This document shows, piece by piece, positions 39,108-46,087 of a stretch of 64,000 nt of DNA; position 1 is the stretch's first letter; each line of letters opens with the position of its first letter. The stretch comes from Nonomuraea polychroma (lineage in GTDB: Bacteria; Actinomycetota; Actinomycetes; Streptosporangiales; Streptosporangiaceae). The notes beneath the pieces are model-generated. The model was not told the origin of the DNA. It did no database searches and saw only the letters and a program-made list of their open reading frames with translations. The DNA lies in the NCBI RefSeq assembly GCF_004011505.1, contig NZ_SAUN01000001.1, forward strand, positions 8,583,501 to 8,647,500, in the 5' to 3' direction. A program made the position numbers and the translations under genes.

Positions 39108-39871
39108 TTCTCTACACGGCGCTGGTGGACGACGCGGGCCTGTTCCCGCCGACGTCCCTGCACATGGACGAGGCGCTCGCCCGCTACCGGCGGGACGTGG
39201 AGCGCGGCAACCCGGTGCTCACGCACCGCTTCCTGTGCCCGGCCAGCCGGCTGGACCGGCTGCGCGGCAAGGACTACCGGCCGCGGCGCATCGGGCTGAT
39301 CGTGGACACGCCGGAGGTGCCCGCCTTCGACGACCTGCCGGTCGACATCGTCGAAATGCCGCTGCCGGACGGCACGTCGGTCGCGACGCTGGCCGATCAG
39401 CTTCGGCTGCCCGACGGGGTGCGGCTCTTCGCCGAGGTCGTCCCGGGGAGGATGGCCGTGGACGTGCCCGACGGCGTGGGGCTGAAGGTGCGCTGCGGCG
39501 GCCTGGCGGCCGACGCCTTCCCGCCGGTGGAGCATCTCGCGATGTTCATCAAGTTCTGCGTGGACAACGACGTGCCGTTCAAGGCCACGGCCGGGCTGCA
39601 CCACGCCATACGCCACTTCGACCCCTCGCTCGGCGTGGACCGGCACGGGTTCCTCAACCTGGCGCTGGCGGTGTGCGAGGCCGTCGAAGGACGGGATCCG
39701 GCTCCGGCGCTGCGCACCACCGACGTGGGGCATCTCGTACGGCTGGCGCAGTCCGTACCGGAGGAGACCGCGAAGCGGGCGCGGCGGCTGCTGGTGAGCT
39801 ATGGCTCATGCAGCACCATCACGCCCGTCGAAGACCTGCGCACGCTGGGACTGATCGAGGAGGATCCGTGA
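39104..39871 (+). CDS. Uncharacterised conserved protein of the homogentisate operon
   Basis: A 255-residue protein starting at ATG 39104, which overlaps the hmgA stop. It opens with 'ILYTALVDDAGLFPPTSLHM' and carries striking, probably conserved motifs: 'GLKVRCGG', 'FIKFCVDNDVPFKATAGLHH', 'HGFLNLALAVCEAVEG' and 'LLVSYGSCSTITPVEDL'. Strand-helix alternation suggests a TIM-barrel-like fold with Lys, Arg, His and Cys residues at barrel ends. It is wedged by 4-nt overlaps between hmgA and the fumarylacetoacetase cistrons, so a catalytic or stabilising role in the same pathway is likely. The pathway step not otherwise encoded here is maleylacetoacetate isomerisation. Function unproven. Confidence 0.82.
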   Translation: MILYTALVDDAGLFPPTSLHMDEALARYRRDVERGNPVLTHRFLCPASRLDRLRGKDYRPRRIGLIVDTPEVPAFDDLPVDIVEMPLPDGTSVATLADQLRLPDGVRLFAEVVPGRMAVDVPDGVGLKVRCGGLAADAFPPVEHLAMFIKFCVDNDVPFKATAGLHHAIRHFDPSLGVDRHGFLNLALAVCEAVEGRDPAPALRTTDVGHLVRLAQSVPEETAKRARRLLVSYGSCSTITPVEDLRTLGLIEEDP

Positions 39872-39939
39872 ACGAGCGAAGCGAGCGAACCAATAGACAC
39901 AGCAGTTTGCTCACAGGCCCGACGAAGGAGGGCCTGTGA
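39868..39939 (+). CDS. 23-aa mini-ORF coupling to fumarylacetoacetase
   Basis: GTG 39868 overlaps the preceding stop (GTGA), has a strong GAGGAGG site and opens a 23-residue frame beginning 'VNERSERTNRHS' and ending 'GPTKEGL'. Its stop overlaps the fumarylacetoacetase GTG (GTGA at 39936-39939), and its last codons contain the AAGGAGGG site of that gene. It is homologous to the mini-ORF at 29017-29091. It therefore acts as a stepping stone for ribosomes between two cistrons, whether or not the peptide itself has a function. Confidence 0.6.
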   Translation: MNERSERTNRHSSLLTGPTKEGL

Positions 39940-41039
39940 GTTGGGGTGTCGACAACCTGCCGTATGGGGTTTTCTCCTCGCCGGGAGAATCGCCCAGGGT
40001 GGGGGTGCGGTACGGCGATCACGTGCTCGACCTGACCGCCGCGCTGCACGACGAGGTGTTCGCCGCCCCGTCGCTCAACCCGTTCATGGCCAGGGGACGC
40101 GCGGCCTGGCACGACACCCGGACGCTGATCAGGAACAAGCTCACCGATGACCTGGCGGTGACCGAGCGGCACCTGATCCCGCTGGAGCAGGTGCGGCTGC
40201 ACATGCCGTTCGAGGTGGCCGACTACGTCGACTTCTACTGCTCGATCGATCACGCGAGCAACGTCGGCACGATGTTCCGGCCCGACACCGAGCCGCTGCT
40301 GCCGAACTGGCGGCACCTGCCCGTCGGATACCACGGCAGGTCGGGCACGGTCGTGGTGTCCGGCACGCCGGTCAAGCGGCCGCACGGGCAGCTCGGGGCA
40401 GGCAGGTTCGGACCGTGCGAGAAGCTGGACTTCGAGGCTGAGCTGGGGTTCGTGGTCGGCGTGCCGACCGAGATGGGCACGTCTTCCGGGGCGTTCGAGG
40501 AGCACGTGTTCGGGGTGACGCTGGTCAACGACTGGAGCGCGCGCGACGTCCAGGCCTGGGAATACCGCCCGCTCGGGCCGTTTCTGGCCAAGTCGTTCGC
40601 CACGTCGATCTCGCCGTGGGTCACCCCGCTGGAGGCGCTGCCCAGGATCCCCGGGCGGCCGCAGGATCCCGAGCCGGTCGCGTACCTGCGCAGGCAGGGC
40701 GACTGGGGTCTCGACATCTCCCTCGAGGTCCTGCTCAACGGGGAGGTCGTGTCGCGGCCCCCGTACTCGAGCATGTACTGGACGCCCGACCAGATGCTCG
40801 CCCACCTGACCGTGAACGGGGCCTCGCTGCGTACCGGCGACCTGTTCGCCAGCGGCACGATCTCGGGGCCGGAACGCGGCGAACGCGGCTCGCTCATCGA
40901 GCTGACCTGGAACGGGAGCGATCCGATCAAGCTCGCGAGCGGGGAGGTCCGCTCCTTCCTGCAGGACGGCGACACCGTGACGATCCGGGCCACGGCCGGT
41001 GACCTGACATTGGGGGAGGTTTCTGGAACTGTCGTATAG
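39936..41039 (+). CDS. Fumarylacetoacetase
   Basis: A 367-residue hydrolase that splits fumarylacetoacetate into fumarate and acetoacetate, ending homogentisate catabolism. The N-terminal SH3-like domain runs to about residue 75. The catalytic domain contains 'YVDFYCSIDHASNVGTMFRP', 'PVGYHGRSGTVVVSGTPVKR' with the catalytic His, 'KLDFEAELGFVVGVPTEMG' with metal-binding acidic residues, and 'VTLVNDWSARDVQAWEYRPL' with Asp ligands. It starts with GTG 39936 within the stop codon of a mini-ORF. Compared with mammalian enzymes it is shorter by about 50 residues, which is normal for actinobacterial forms. Confidence 0.95.
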   Translation: MSWGVDNLPYGVFSSPGESPRVGVRYGDHVLDLTAALHDEVFAAPSLNPFMARGRAAWHDTRTLIRNKLTDDLAVTERHLIPLEQVRLHMPFEVADYVDFYCSIDHASNVGTMFRPDTEPLLPNWRHLPVGYHGRSGTVVVSGTPVKRPHGQLGAGRFGPCEKLDFEAELGFVVGVPTEMGTSSGAFEEHVFGVTLVNDWSARDVQAWEYRPLGPFLAKSFATSISPWVTPLEALPRIPGRPQDPEPVAYLRRQGDWGLDISLEVLLNGEVVSRPPYSSMYWTPDQMLAHLTVNGASLRTGDLFASGTISGPERGERGSLIELTWNGSDPIKLASGEVRSFLQDGDTVTIRATAGDLTLGEVSGTVV

Positions 41040-41117
41040 GTAACTCAGCGTGCTCAGCCGCAGACTGACCGCTACTCTTGGAGCGCCTCCCCCGGGTCAT
41101 CGGAAAGCAGGAGTCAC

Positions 41118-42296
41118 ATGCGGCGTTCCGGAGCTCGCGCGATGTTGTGTGTCGCCTTTCTCCTGATCTGCGGCTGCAGCCCCGTCACGGCAGCGGCACC
41201 GGTCACGCCGCCGGTCGTGCACATCTCGCCGGCGCTCGACAGCAAGCGTGCCCGGCCTGACCGCGGCCTGCTGGTCAGCACCTCCGGCGGCACGCTGAGC
41301 AACGTCCAGGCCTATCAGGGCGGGGAGCCCGTCCCGGGCACGCTCGACCGTTCCCGTACGGTCTGGCGCTCCGACTGGACACTCAAACCCGCGGCCGAAT
41401 ACACGGTGACCGCCACGGCCGCGGGACCGCGTGGCCCCGCCACGGTGACGATGGGCCGTTTCCGCACCCGCCCGGCCGAGCGCACCTTCGGGATCGTCTC
41501 GACCGCGCCGCTGCCCGGCGAGACCGTCGGCACCGGCATGCCGATCATCATCGACTTCGACACGCCGGTGACGGACAAGGCGGCCGTCGCGCGGGCGCTG
41601 GAGATCAAGGCCGAGCAGCCGGTGGAAGGCGCATGGCGGTGGACGAGCGACACCCAGGCGGTCTACCGCACTCGCCGCTTCTGGGCGCCCAGGCAGCGGG
41701 TCACCGTGACCGCCCATCTGGCCGGCCTGCGCCTGCCCGGCGGCGTCTACGGCGCCGCCGACTCCACCTTCGTCTTCATGGTCGGCCGCGAGCAGACCAG
41801 CATGATCGACACCAGGACGCACCAGATGATCGTCCAGCGCGACGGCGAGGTCGCGCAGCGCATGGCCATCAGCGCCGGCATGGCCACAACCCGCGAATAC
41901 ACCACGACCAGCGGCGTGCACCTGACCATGGACAAAGGCAACCCGGTCCGCATGGTCTCGCCCGGCCGGAGCAAAGGGGAGCCCGGCTTTTACGACCTGA
42001 TGATCGACCACGCCGTGCGCATTTCCAACACCGGCGAATACGTGCACGCAAAAGACAATGTGTGGGCCCAGGGGCGGGCCAACGTCAGTCACGGCTGCAT
42101 CAATGCGCGGCCCGACCAGGCCGCCTGGTTCTACGCCACTTCCCTGCGCGGCGACCCGGTCACGATCATCGGCACCGACCGCGAGCTCGAATGGGACAAC
42201 GGATGGGGCTTCTGGCAACTCCCGTGGGAGAAATGGATAGAGGACAGCGGACCGGAGGCCGCCGATTCCGCAGAGGACTGGGTGCCACAGCGCTGA
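41118..42296 (+). CDS. L,D-transpeptidase (YkuD) with Ig-like domains, probable lipoprotein
   Basis: A 392-residue exported cell-wall enzyme. The N-terminus 'GARAMLCVAFLLICGC' looks like a signal peptide with a lipobox-type Cys. Two Ig-like domains (about 35-245; 'PGETVGTGMPIIIDFDTPV') precede the YkuD catalytic domain, as in mycobacterial LdtMt2. The active site is 'GRANVSHGCINARPDQAAWF', with catalytic Cys in the SHGC motif and the upstream His in 'YDLMIDHAVRISNTGEYVH'. The C-terminal 'WDNGWGFWQLPWEKW' is also typical of Ldt proteins. It makes 3-3 cross-links in peptidoglycan and would resist most beta-lactams except carbapenems. Confidence 0.95.
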   Translation: MRRSGARAMLCVAFLLICGCSPVTAAAPVTPPVVHISPALDSKRARPDRGLLVSTSGGTLSNVQAYQGGEPVPGTLDRSRTVWRSDWTLKPAAEYTVTATAAGPRGPATVTMGRFRTRPAERTFGIVSTAPLPGETVGTGMPIIIDFDTPVTDKAAVARALEIKAEQPVEGAWRWTSDTQAVYRTRRFWAPRQRVTVTAHLAGLRLPGGVYGAADSTFVFMVGREQTSMIDTRTHQMIVQRDGEVAQRMAISAGMATTREYTTTSGVHLTMDKGNPVRMVSPGRSKGEPGFYDLMIDHAVRISNTGEYVHAKDNVWAQGRANVSHGCINARPDQAAWFYATSLRGDPVTIIGTDRELEWDNGWGFWQLPWEKWIEDSGPEAADSAEDWVPQR

Positions 42297-42371
42297 AACG
42301 AGGATTACGGTAGAGGGGGGGAACTACCCACGGACACAGGCCCGTTGTCCCTAGAGGAGGGCCGGACAAAT

Positions 42372-42803
42372 ATGGATGAATGGATCATCTGGGTAATCCT
42401 CGCGGTCGTGCTCGGCGTGGCCGAGTTGTTCACCTTCACAGCCGCGCTCGGTCTCCTCGGCGTGGCGGCTCTCCTCACCGCCGGCACCGCCGCCATCGGA
42501 TTGCCCGTCCCCCTACAGTTGCTCTTCTTCGCCGCTTCATCCGCGGCCGGCCTGCTGGTGATCAGGCCGCTGGCGATGCGTCATATCAGGCAGCCGCAGC
42601 TGCAGCGGTTCGGCGTGGAAGCGATCGTCGGCAAACCCGCCTATGTGGTCTCGGAGGTCAGCGGTCGCGACGGGCGTGTACGCGTCGGGGGCGAGGAATG
42701 GTCAGCGCGCGCCTACGACGAAACCCTGGTGATCCCCGCGGGGGCGACCGTCGACATCATCGAGATCGAGGGCGCGACAGCCCTCGTATATCCCCGGGAG
42801 TGA
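42372..42803 (+). CDS. NfeD-family membrane protein
   Basis: A 143-residue NfeD short form. Hydrophobic spans cover 'WIIWVILAVVLGVAELF' and 'LGLLGVAALLTAG', then 'PLQLLFFAASSAAGLLVI', and the C-terminal OB-fold domain runs from about residue 85 ('VGKPAYVVSEVSGRDGRVRV' and 'ATVDIIEIEGATALVYP'). Such proteins are nearly always encoded next to a stomatin/SPFH protein, as here, where the SPFH gene starts 3 nt after this stop. Together they organise membrane microdomains or control a membrane protease. ATG 42372 is preferred over 42345 because the membrane span begins immediately after it. Confidence 0.92.
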   Translation: MDEWIIWVILAVVLGVAELFTFTAALGLLGVAALLTAGTAAIGLPVPLQLLFFAASSAAGLLVIRPLAMRHIRQPQLQRFGVEAIVGKPAYVVSEVSGRDGRVRVGGEEWSARAYDETLVIPAGATVDIIEIEGATALVYPRE

Positions 42804-42806
42804 ACC

Positions 42807-43883
42807 ATGGATGCGCTCTTGCTGGTCGGATTGTTCGTCATCCTCTTCGCCGTGGTCACCGTGCTCAAGGCCGTGCGGATCGTCCCGCAGGCCCGGGCGG
42901 CCAACGTCGAGCGCCTCGGCCGCTACCATCGCACGCTCAAGCCGGGCCTCAACTTCGTGATCCCATACATCGACCGCGTCTATCCCAAGCTCGATCTGCG
43001 TGAGCAGGTCGTGTCCTTCCGTCCGCAGCCGGTCATCACCGAGGACAACCTGGTCGTCGAGATCGACACGGTCCTCTACTTTCAGATCACCGACCCGCGG
43101 GCGGCGGCGTACGAGATCGCCAACTACATTCAGGGTGTCGAGCAGCTCACCGTCACCACGCTGCGTAACGTCGTCGGCTCCATGGACCTGGAAAAGACCC
43201 TGACCTCGCGCGACACCATCAACAGCCAGCTCCGCGGCGTCCTCGACGAGGCCACCGGCAAGTGGGGCCTGCGCGTCAACCGCGTCGAGATCAAGGCCAT
43301 CGACCCGCCCAAGACCATCAAGGACGCGATGGAGAAGCAGATGCGGGCCGAGCGTGACAAGCGGGCCGCGATCCTCAACGCCGAAGGCCAGCGCCAGTCG
43401 CAGATCCTCACGGCGGAAGGCGACAAGCAGAGCCGCATCCTGCGGGCCGAGGGTCAGCGCACCGCCGCCATCCTGGAGGCCGAGGGCCAGTCGCGCGCCA
43501 TCGACCAGGTCTTCCAGGCCGTGCACCGCAACGACCCGGACCCGAAGCTGCTGGCGTACCAATACCTGCAGGTGCTGCCGCAGCTGGCGCAGGGCAGCGG
43601 CAACACGTTCTGGGTGATCCCGAGCGAGGTCACCTCGGCGTTGCAGGGCGTCTCGAGGGCGTTCACGGAGGCCCTGCCGCAGTCGGCGGCCACGCGTGAG
43701 GAGATCCCCGAGAGCACGGCCGCCGAGGAGGAGGCCGCCAAGGCGGCGGAGGCCGCGGCAGAGGCCGTCGCCGACGCCCAGGATGCGGAGAGCCCGAACG
43801 GCCCGCGCCAGCTCACGCAGGGCGTCGAGGAGCCGTCCGCGTTCCCCGACCTCGAGCGGGGACGTAAGGAGTCCGAGCGCTGA
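42807..43883 (+). CDS. Stomatin-like SPFH/band 7 protein
   Basis: A 358-residue protein. One N-terminal membrane helix ('LLLVGLFVILFAVVTVLKAV') is followed by the SPFH domain: 'VERLGRYHRTLKPGLNFVIP', 'LDLREQVVSFRPQPVITEDN' and 'LTVTTLRNVVGSMDLEKTLT'. 'WGLRVNRVEIKAIDPPKTIK' leads into a long Ala/Glu-rich coiled coil, which drives oligomer formation. The C-terminal 60 residues are acidic and Ala-rich, probably disordered. With the adjoining NfeD gene it forms the common slipin/NfeD pair thought to scaffold membrane domains. A perfect 14-bp hairpin begins 6 nt after the stop. Confidence 0.94.
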   Translation: MDALLLVGLFVILFAVVTVLKAVRIVPQARAANVERLGRYHRTLKPGLNFVIPYIDRVYPKLDLREQVVSFRPQPVITEDNLVVEIDTVLYFQITDPRAAAYEIANYIQGVEQLTVTTLRNVVGSMDLEKTLTSRDTINSQLRGVLDEATGKWGLRVNRVEIKAIDPPKTIKDAMEKQMRAERDKRAAILNAEGQRQSQILTAEGDKQSRILRAEGQRTAAILEAEGQSRAIDQVFQAVHRNDPDPKLLAYQYLQVLPQLAQGSGNTFWVIPSEVTSALQGVSRAFTEALPQSAATREEIPESTAAEEEAAKAAEAAAEAVADAQDAESPNGPRQLTQGVEEPSAFPDLERGRKESER

Positions 43884-43888
43884 GGCCT

Positions 43889-43934
43889 TTCCGGCGGACG
43901 GCAGGTCAGTCGAGGAGTGAGCCGTCCGCCGGAA
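43889..43934. terminator. Bidirectional terminator hairpin
   Basis: TTCCGGCGGACGGC (43889-43902) pairs perfectly with 43921-43934 over 14 bp, loop 18 nt. It fills the gap between the convergent SPFH gene (stop 43883) and the HTH gene (stop 43935), so it can serve both. No T-tract is present. Confidence 0.8.
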
Positions 43935-44465
43935 TCAGCAGGCGATCTCGTAGATGTGACCCACTTGGGCCTGCTGGTGAGTCTCCCGGGCGCGGCAGGC
44001 CAGTTTGACCGCCGCATCGGCGATGACGATGTCGCGGTTCACCGGCGGGATGTCATCGCCCAACTTGGTGCGCAGCCACTCCGATATCTCGGCCCAGGAG
44101 TAAAGGCTGATGTTGTCGGCCTCGATCAGCGGCTTCGGGAAACCGCCGGGACCGCGCTGCCCGGTGGCGAGCTGGCGCAGGCTGGCCTGGGTGCGGCCGC
44201 CGTGGCGGCGCGCCGCGTCCCCCAGCGTCACCCCGTCGCCCTGGCCGACGCCCACGGCCCAAAACTCCGGAACCGTCCTGATCTGGATCAGCACAGAAGC
44301 GATGGCCTCCAGCAGGCTCTCCGCTTCGCGGTGGCACGTGACGTAGACGCTTCCGTCTTTTGCTCCCGATATCGTGCAGTCATCCAGACCGGCCTCGTAG
44401 AGAGCATCGATCTCGTCGTCGGAAGGCTCACGGTTGAGAGTGACGCGGAAGTCCCAAGCCGTCAT
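43935..44465 (-). CDS. Candidate antitoxin / DNA-binding protein of a two-gene module
   Basis: A 176-residue protein starting at ATG 44465 with GAGGAG upstream. The N-terminal half ('AWDFRVTLNREPSDDEIDAL' to 'TVPEFWAVGV') is a compact alpha/beta domain. The C-terminal half shows a helix-turn-helix: 'GVTLGDAARRHGGRTQASLR' followed by a loop and 'ISLYSWAEISEWLRTKLGDD', like the HTH-plus-wing of HicB- or XRE-type regulators. Its ATG overlaps the stop of a small upstream gene by 4 nt. The arrangement (small basic protein first, DNA-binding protein second, palindrome at the promoter) is that of a toxin-antitoxin operon. The family is not one I can name. Confidence 0.7.
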   Translation of the reverse strand: MTAWDFRVTLNREPSDDEIDALYEAGLDDCTISGAKDGSVYVTCHREAESLLEAIASVLIQIRTVPEFWAVGVGQGDGVTLGDAARRHGGRTQASLRQLATGQRGPGGFPKPLIEADNISLYSWAEISEWLRTKLGDDIPPVNRDIVIADAAVKLACRARETHQQAQVGHIYEIAC

Positions 44466-44707
44466 GAGATCTCCTCGCTCGTGCTGCACTTCTGGTGCTC
44501 TTCGGCCCATTCGAGAAGATCTCTCGCGTGGTCCCCTGGATTGCGCGGTGTGCACCAGATCGGCTGCCGTCTGACTCCGCAAATGCATTCGATCCATCCC
44601 CAGCGATGCCTGTTGTGATGTTCGACCACCGTCAACGAGTCGAATTCGCGGATCTTCCTGAAGACCGCGTTGATCTCGTTATGCTGATGTCTTCCTCGAC
44701 TGATCAC
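44462..44707 (-). CDS. Candidate small toxin (HicA-like topology)
   Basis: An 81-residue protein from GTG 44707, the only possible start because an in-frame stop lies two codons upstream. The pattern is helix 'EINAVFRKIREFDS', strand 'LTVVEHHN', strand 'WGWIECICGVRRQPIWCTP' and helix 'GDHARDLLEWAEEHQ', which recalls the strand-strand-helix core of HicA ribonucleases including a His near 'NPGDHARD'. The resemblance is topological and I see no certain homology. The gene is less GC-rich than its neighbours. A 15-bp palindrome lies just upstream of its start, and the downstream gene is coupled by ATGA. Confidence 0.6.
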   Translation of the reverse strand: MISRGRHQHNEINAVFRKIREFDSLTVVEHHNRHRWGWIECICGVRRQPIWCTPRNPGDHARDLLEWAEEHQKCSTSEEIS

Positions 44708-44717
44708 GTATCAAGCT

Positions 44718-44732
44718 TGCAACAGTGTTGCA
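44718..44732 (-). promoter_or_regulatory. 15-bp palindromic operator of the candidate TA operon
   Basis: TGCAACA-G-TGTTGCA is a perfect palindrome 11 nt upstream of the GTG start of the small protein, in an AT-richer stretch (44733-44740 reads like a -10 region on the minus strand). It is well placed for autorepression by the HTH protein of the operon. Confidence 0.65.
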
Positions 44733-44773
44733 TAGTTAGTACGGCGATTCCAACCCTGGAGCCCCTGCAAATG

Positions 44774-44816
44774 ACGATGGCGCCCGCCGCACAGCTCGTG
44801 CGGCGGACGCCATCGT
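44774..44816 (-). terminator. Strong terminator hairpin of the sigma-factor operon
   Basis: Arms at 44774-44792 and 44798-44816 pair over 19 bp with one mismatch around the 5-nt loop AGCTC. It begins 10 nt after the stop of the sigma-partner gene (44826) in its direction of transcription. Confidence 0.8.
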
Positions 44817-44825
44817 TGCACCTGG

Positions 44826-45425
44826 TCAGTGGGACAGCGGAGCCTCCGTGGTGTCGACCAGCACGCAGTCGGCGATCGGGCCCTCGCCGACGCGCGCCCA
44901 GATGCCTGCCACCACGCCACCCCCGACCTCACTGACGCTGAACTCCAGCACCCCCGTCTGACCCGGGCCGATCACGCGGGGGTCGATGAGGAAGCTCGGC
45001 TCCGAGCCCTCCGTCGGCTCCCAGCCCTTCGGGCGCGGGAAGACCGCCAGCGGCGCCTCCTCATTGCCGAGGAAATGGCTGCTGCGCGGCTGCGGGCTGC
45101 ACTTCTTGCCCATGGGGATGTAGTCCACCACCACGTTCGCCCCCATGGCCCTCAGGTCCGCCTGGAGCCTCTTCGGGTCCTTCGCCTCGTTGATGGTGAT
45201 GGTGATGAGGCCGTCAGGACCTTTGGTGACGGCGTACGCGGGGGTGCCGCCGAAGAGCAGCGGTACGGCCACCGCGGCGGCGGCCGCCAGCCCCAGAGCG
45301 GGCGCCAGGACGGCGGGGCGCGGCAGGCGGCGCTTCCTCGGCGCCTGGTCGATCTCGGTCATCACGAACTCCTTGAGCAGTCGGTGACGGCCCTCGGGAA
45401 GATCACGTTCGGTCGGCCAGCTCAT
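44826..45425 (-). CDS. Membrane-anchored partner of ECF sigma factor (CU044_5270-like)
   Basis: A 199-residue protein whose ATG overlaps the stop of the upstream sigma gene (ATGA at 45422-45425). The short N-terminal part 'LPEGRHRLLKEFVMTEIDQA' resembles the cytosolic arm of CU044_5270-type proteins. One membrane helix spans 'AVLAPALGLAAAAAVAVPLL', and an extracellular domain of about 140 residues follows, with two Cys ('KKCSPQP' and 'IADCVLV') likely forming a disulfide. The position after an ECF sigma gene suggests it senses an envelope signal and restrains the sigma factor, but the arm lacks the zinc-binding HxxxCxxC motif of ZAS anti-sigma factors. Confidence 0.82.
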   Translation of the reverse strand: MSWPTERDLPEGRHRLLKEFVMTEIDQAPRKRRLPRPAVLAPALGLAAAAAVAVPLLFGGTPAYAVTKGPDGLITITINEAKDPKRLQADLRAMGANVVVDYIPMGKKCSPQPRSSHFLGNEEAPLAVFPRPKGWEPTEGSEPSFLIDPRVIGPGQTGVLEFSVSEVGGGVVAGIWARVGEGPIADCVLVDTTEAPLSH

Positions 45426-46015
45426 CGGATCTCCTCCTTCTCTGGGCCTCGGTCACCTACTACCTGTCGCCGTGCCGGAGGCGGTTCCCCCGCATCGGCG
45501 AGCTTCTTGCGAGCCCGTGAGAGCCGGGACCTGACCGTGCCCACCGGGATGCCGAGCGCCTCGGCGGCCTGCGCGTAGTCGAGGCCCGCCCAGACGCACA
45601 GCGCGAACACGTCCTGCTCCTGGCGGCGCAACCGGCCGTACGCCTGCCGCACCGCCGCCAGCCGTTCGGCGTCGTCGATGCGGCCCACGACTTCCTCGGC
45701 GAAGTCCGGCACCTCCTGGCTCCTGGGCAGCCGGGCCAGCGCGTCGTCATGTCGCCGGGCGGCGCGGCGTACGTTGCGGGCGACGTTGGTGGCGATGCCG
45801 AGCAGCCAGGGCCGCAGCGAGCCACCCTCGGCGTCGATCTTGCCCCTCAGCCGCCACGCCTCCAGGAACGTCAACGCCGTCACGTCCTCGGCCGTGGACC
45901 AGTTGCCCGTCAGGCGAAAGGCGTGGTTGTAGACGGCTTTGGAGCACTGGTCGAAGAGCTCACCGAACGCGGCTTTATCTCCGTCCCGTATCCGGGCCCG
46001 TAATGACATGTCCAC
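45422..46015 (-). CDS. ECF RNA polymerase sigma factor
   Basis: A 197-residue sigma factor from GTG 46015 (ATG 46009 is an alternative). Region 2 contains 'AFGELFDQCSKAVYNHAFRL' and 'AEDVTALTFLEAWRLRGKID' with 'RPWLLGIATNVARNVRRAAR'. Region 4 contains 'YGRLRRQEQDVFALCVWAGL' and 'YAQAAEALGIPVGTVRSRLS'. It belongs to the actinobacterial group coupled to CU044_5270-like membrane proteins, and indeed such a gene overlaps its stop by 4 nt. The regulon and signal are unknown. A strong terminator closes the two-gene operon. Confidence 0.94.
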   Translation of the reverse strand: MDMSLRARIRDGDKAAFGELFDQCSKAVYNHAFRLTGNWSTAEDVTALTFLEAWRLRGKIDAEGGSLRPWLLGIATNVARNVRRAARRHDDALARLPRSQEVPDFAEEVVGRIDDAERLAAVRQAYGRLRRQEQDVFALCVWAGLDYAQAAEALGIPVGTVRSRLSRARKKLADAGEPPPARRQVVGDRGPEKEEIR

Positions 46016-46087
46016 ACATATCTACTGTCCGGCGGATTCACCGGGTTCCCGGCAACTGCTGCATCCCCCACCCGGCGCCCGAGGTCG

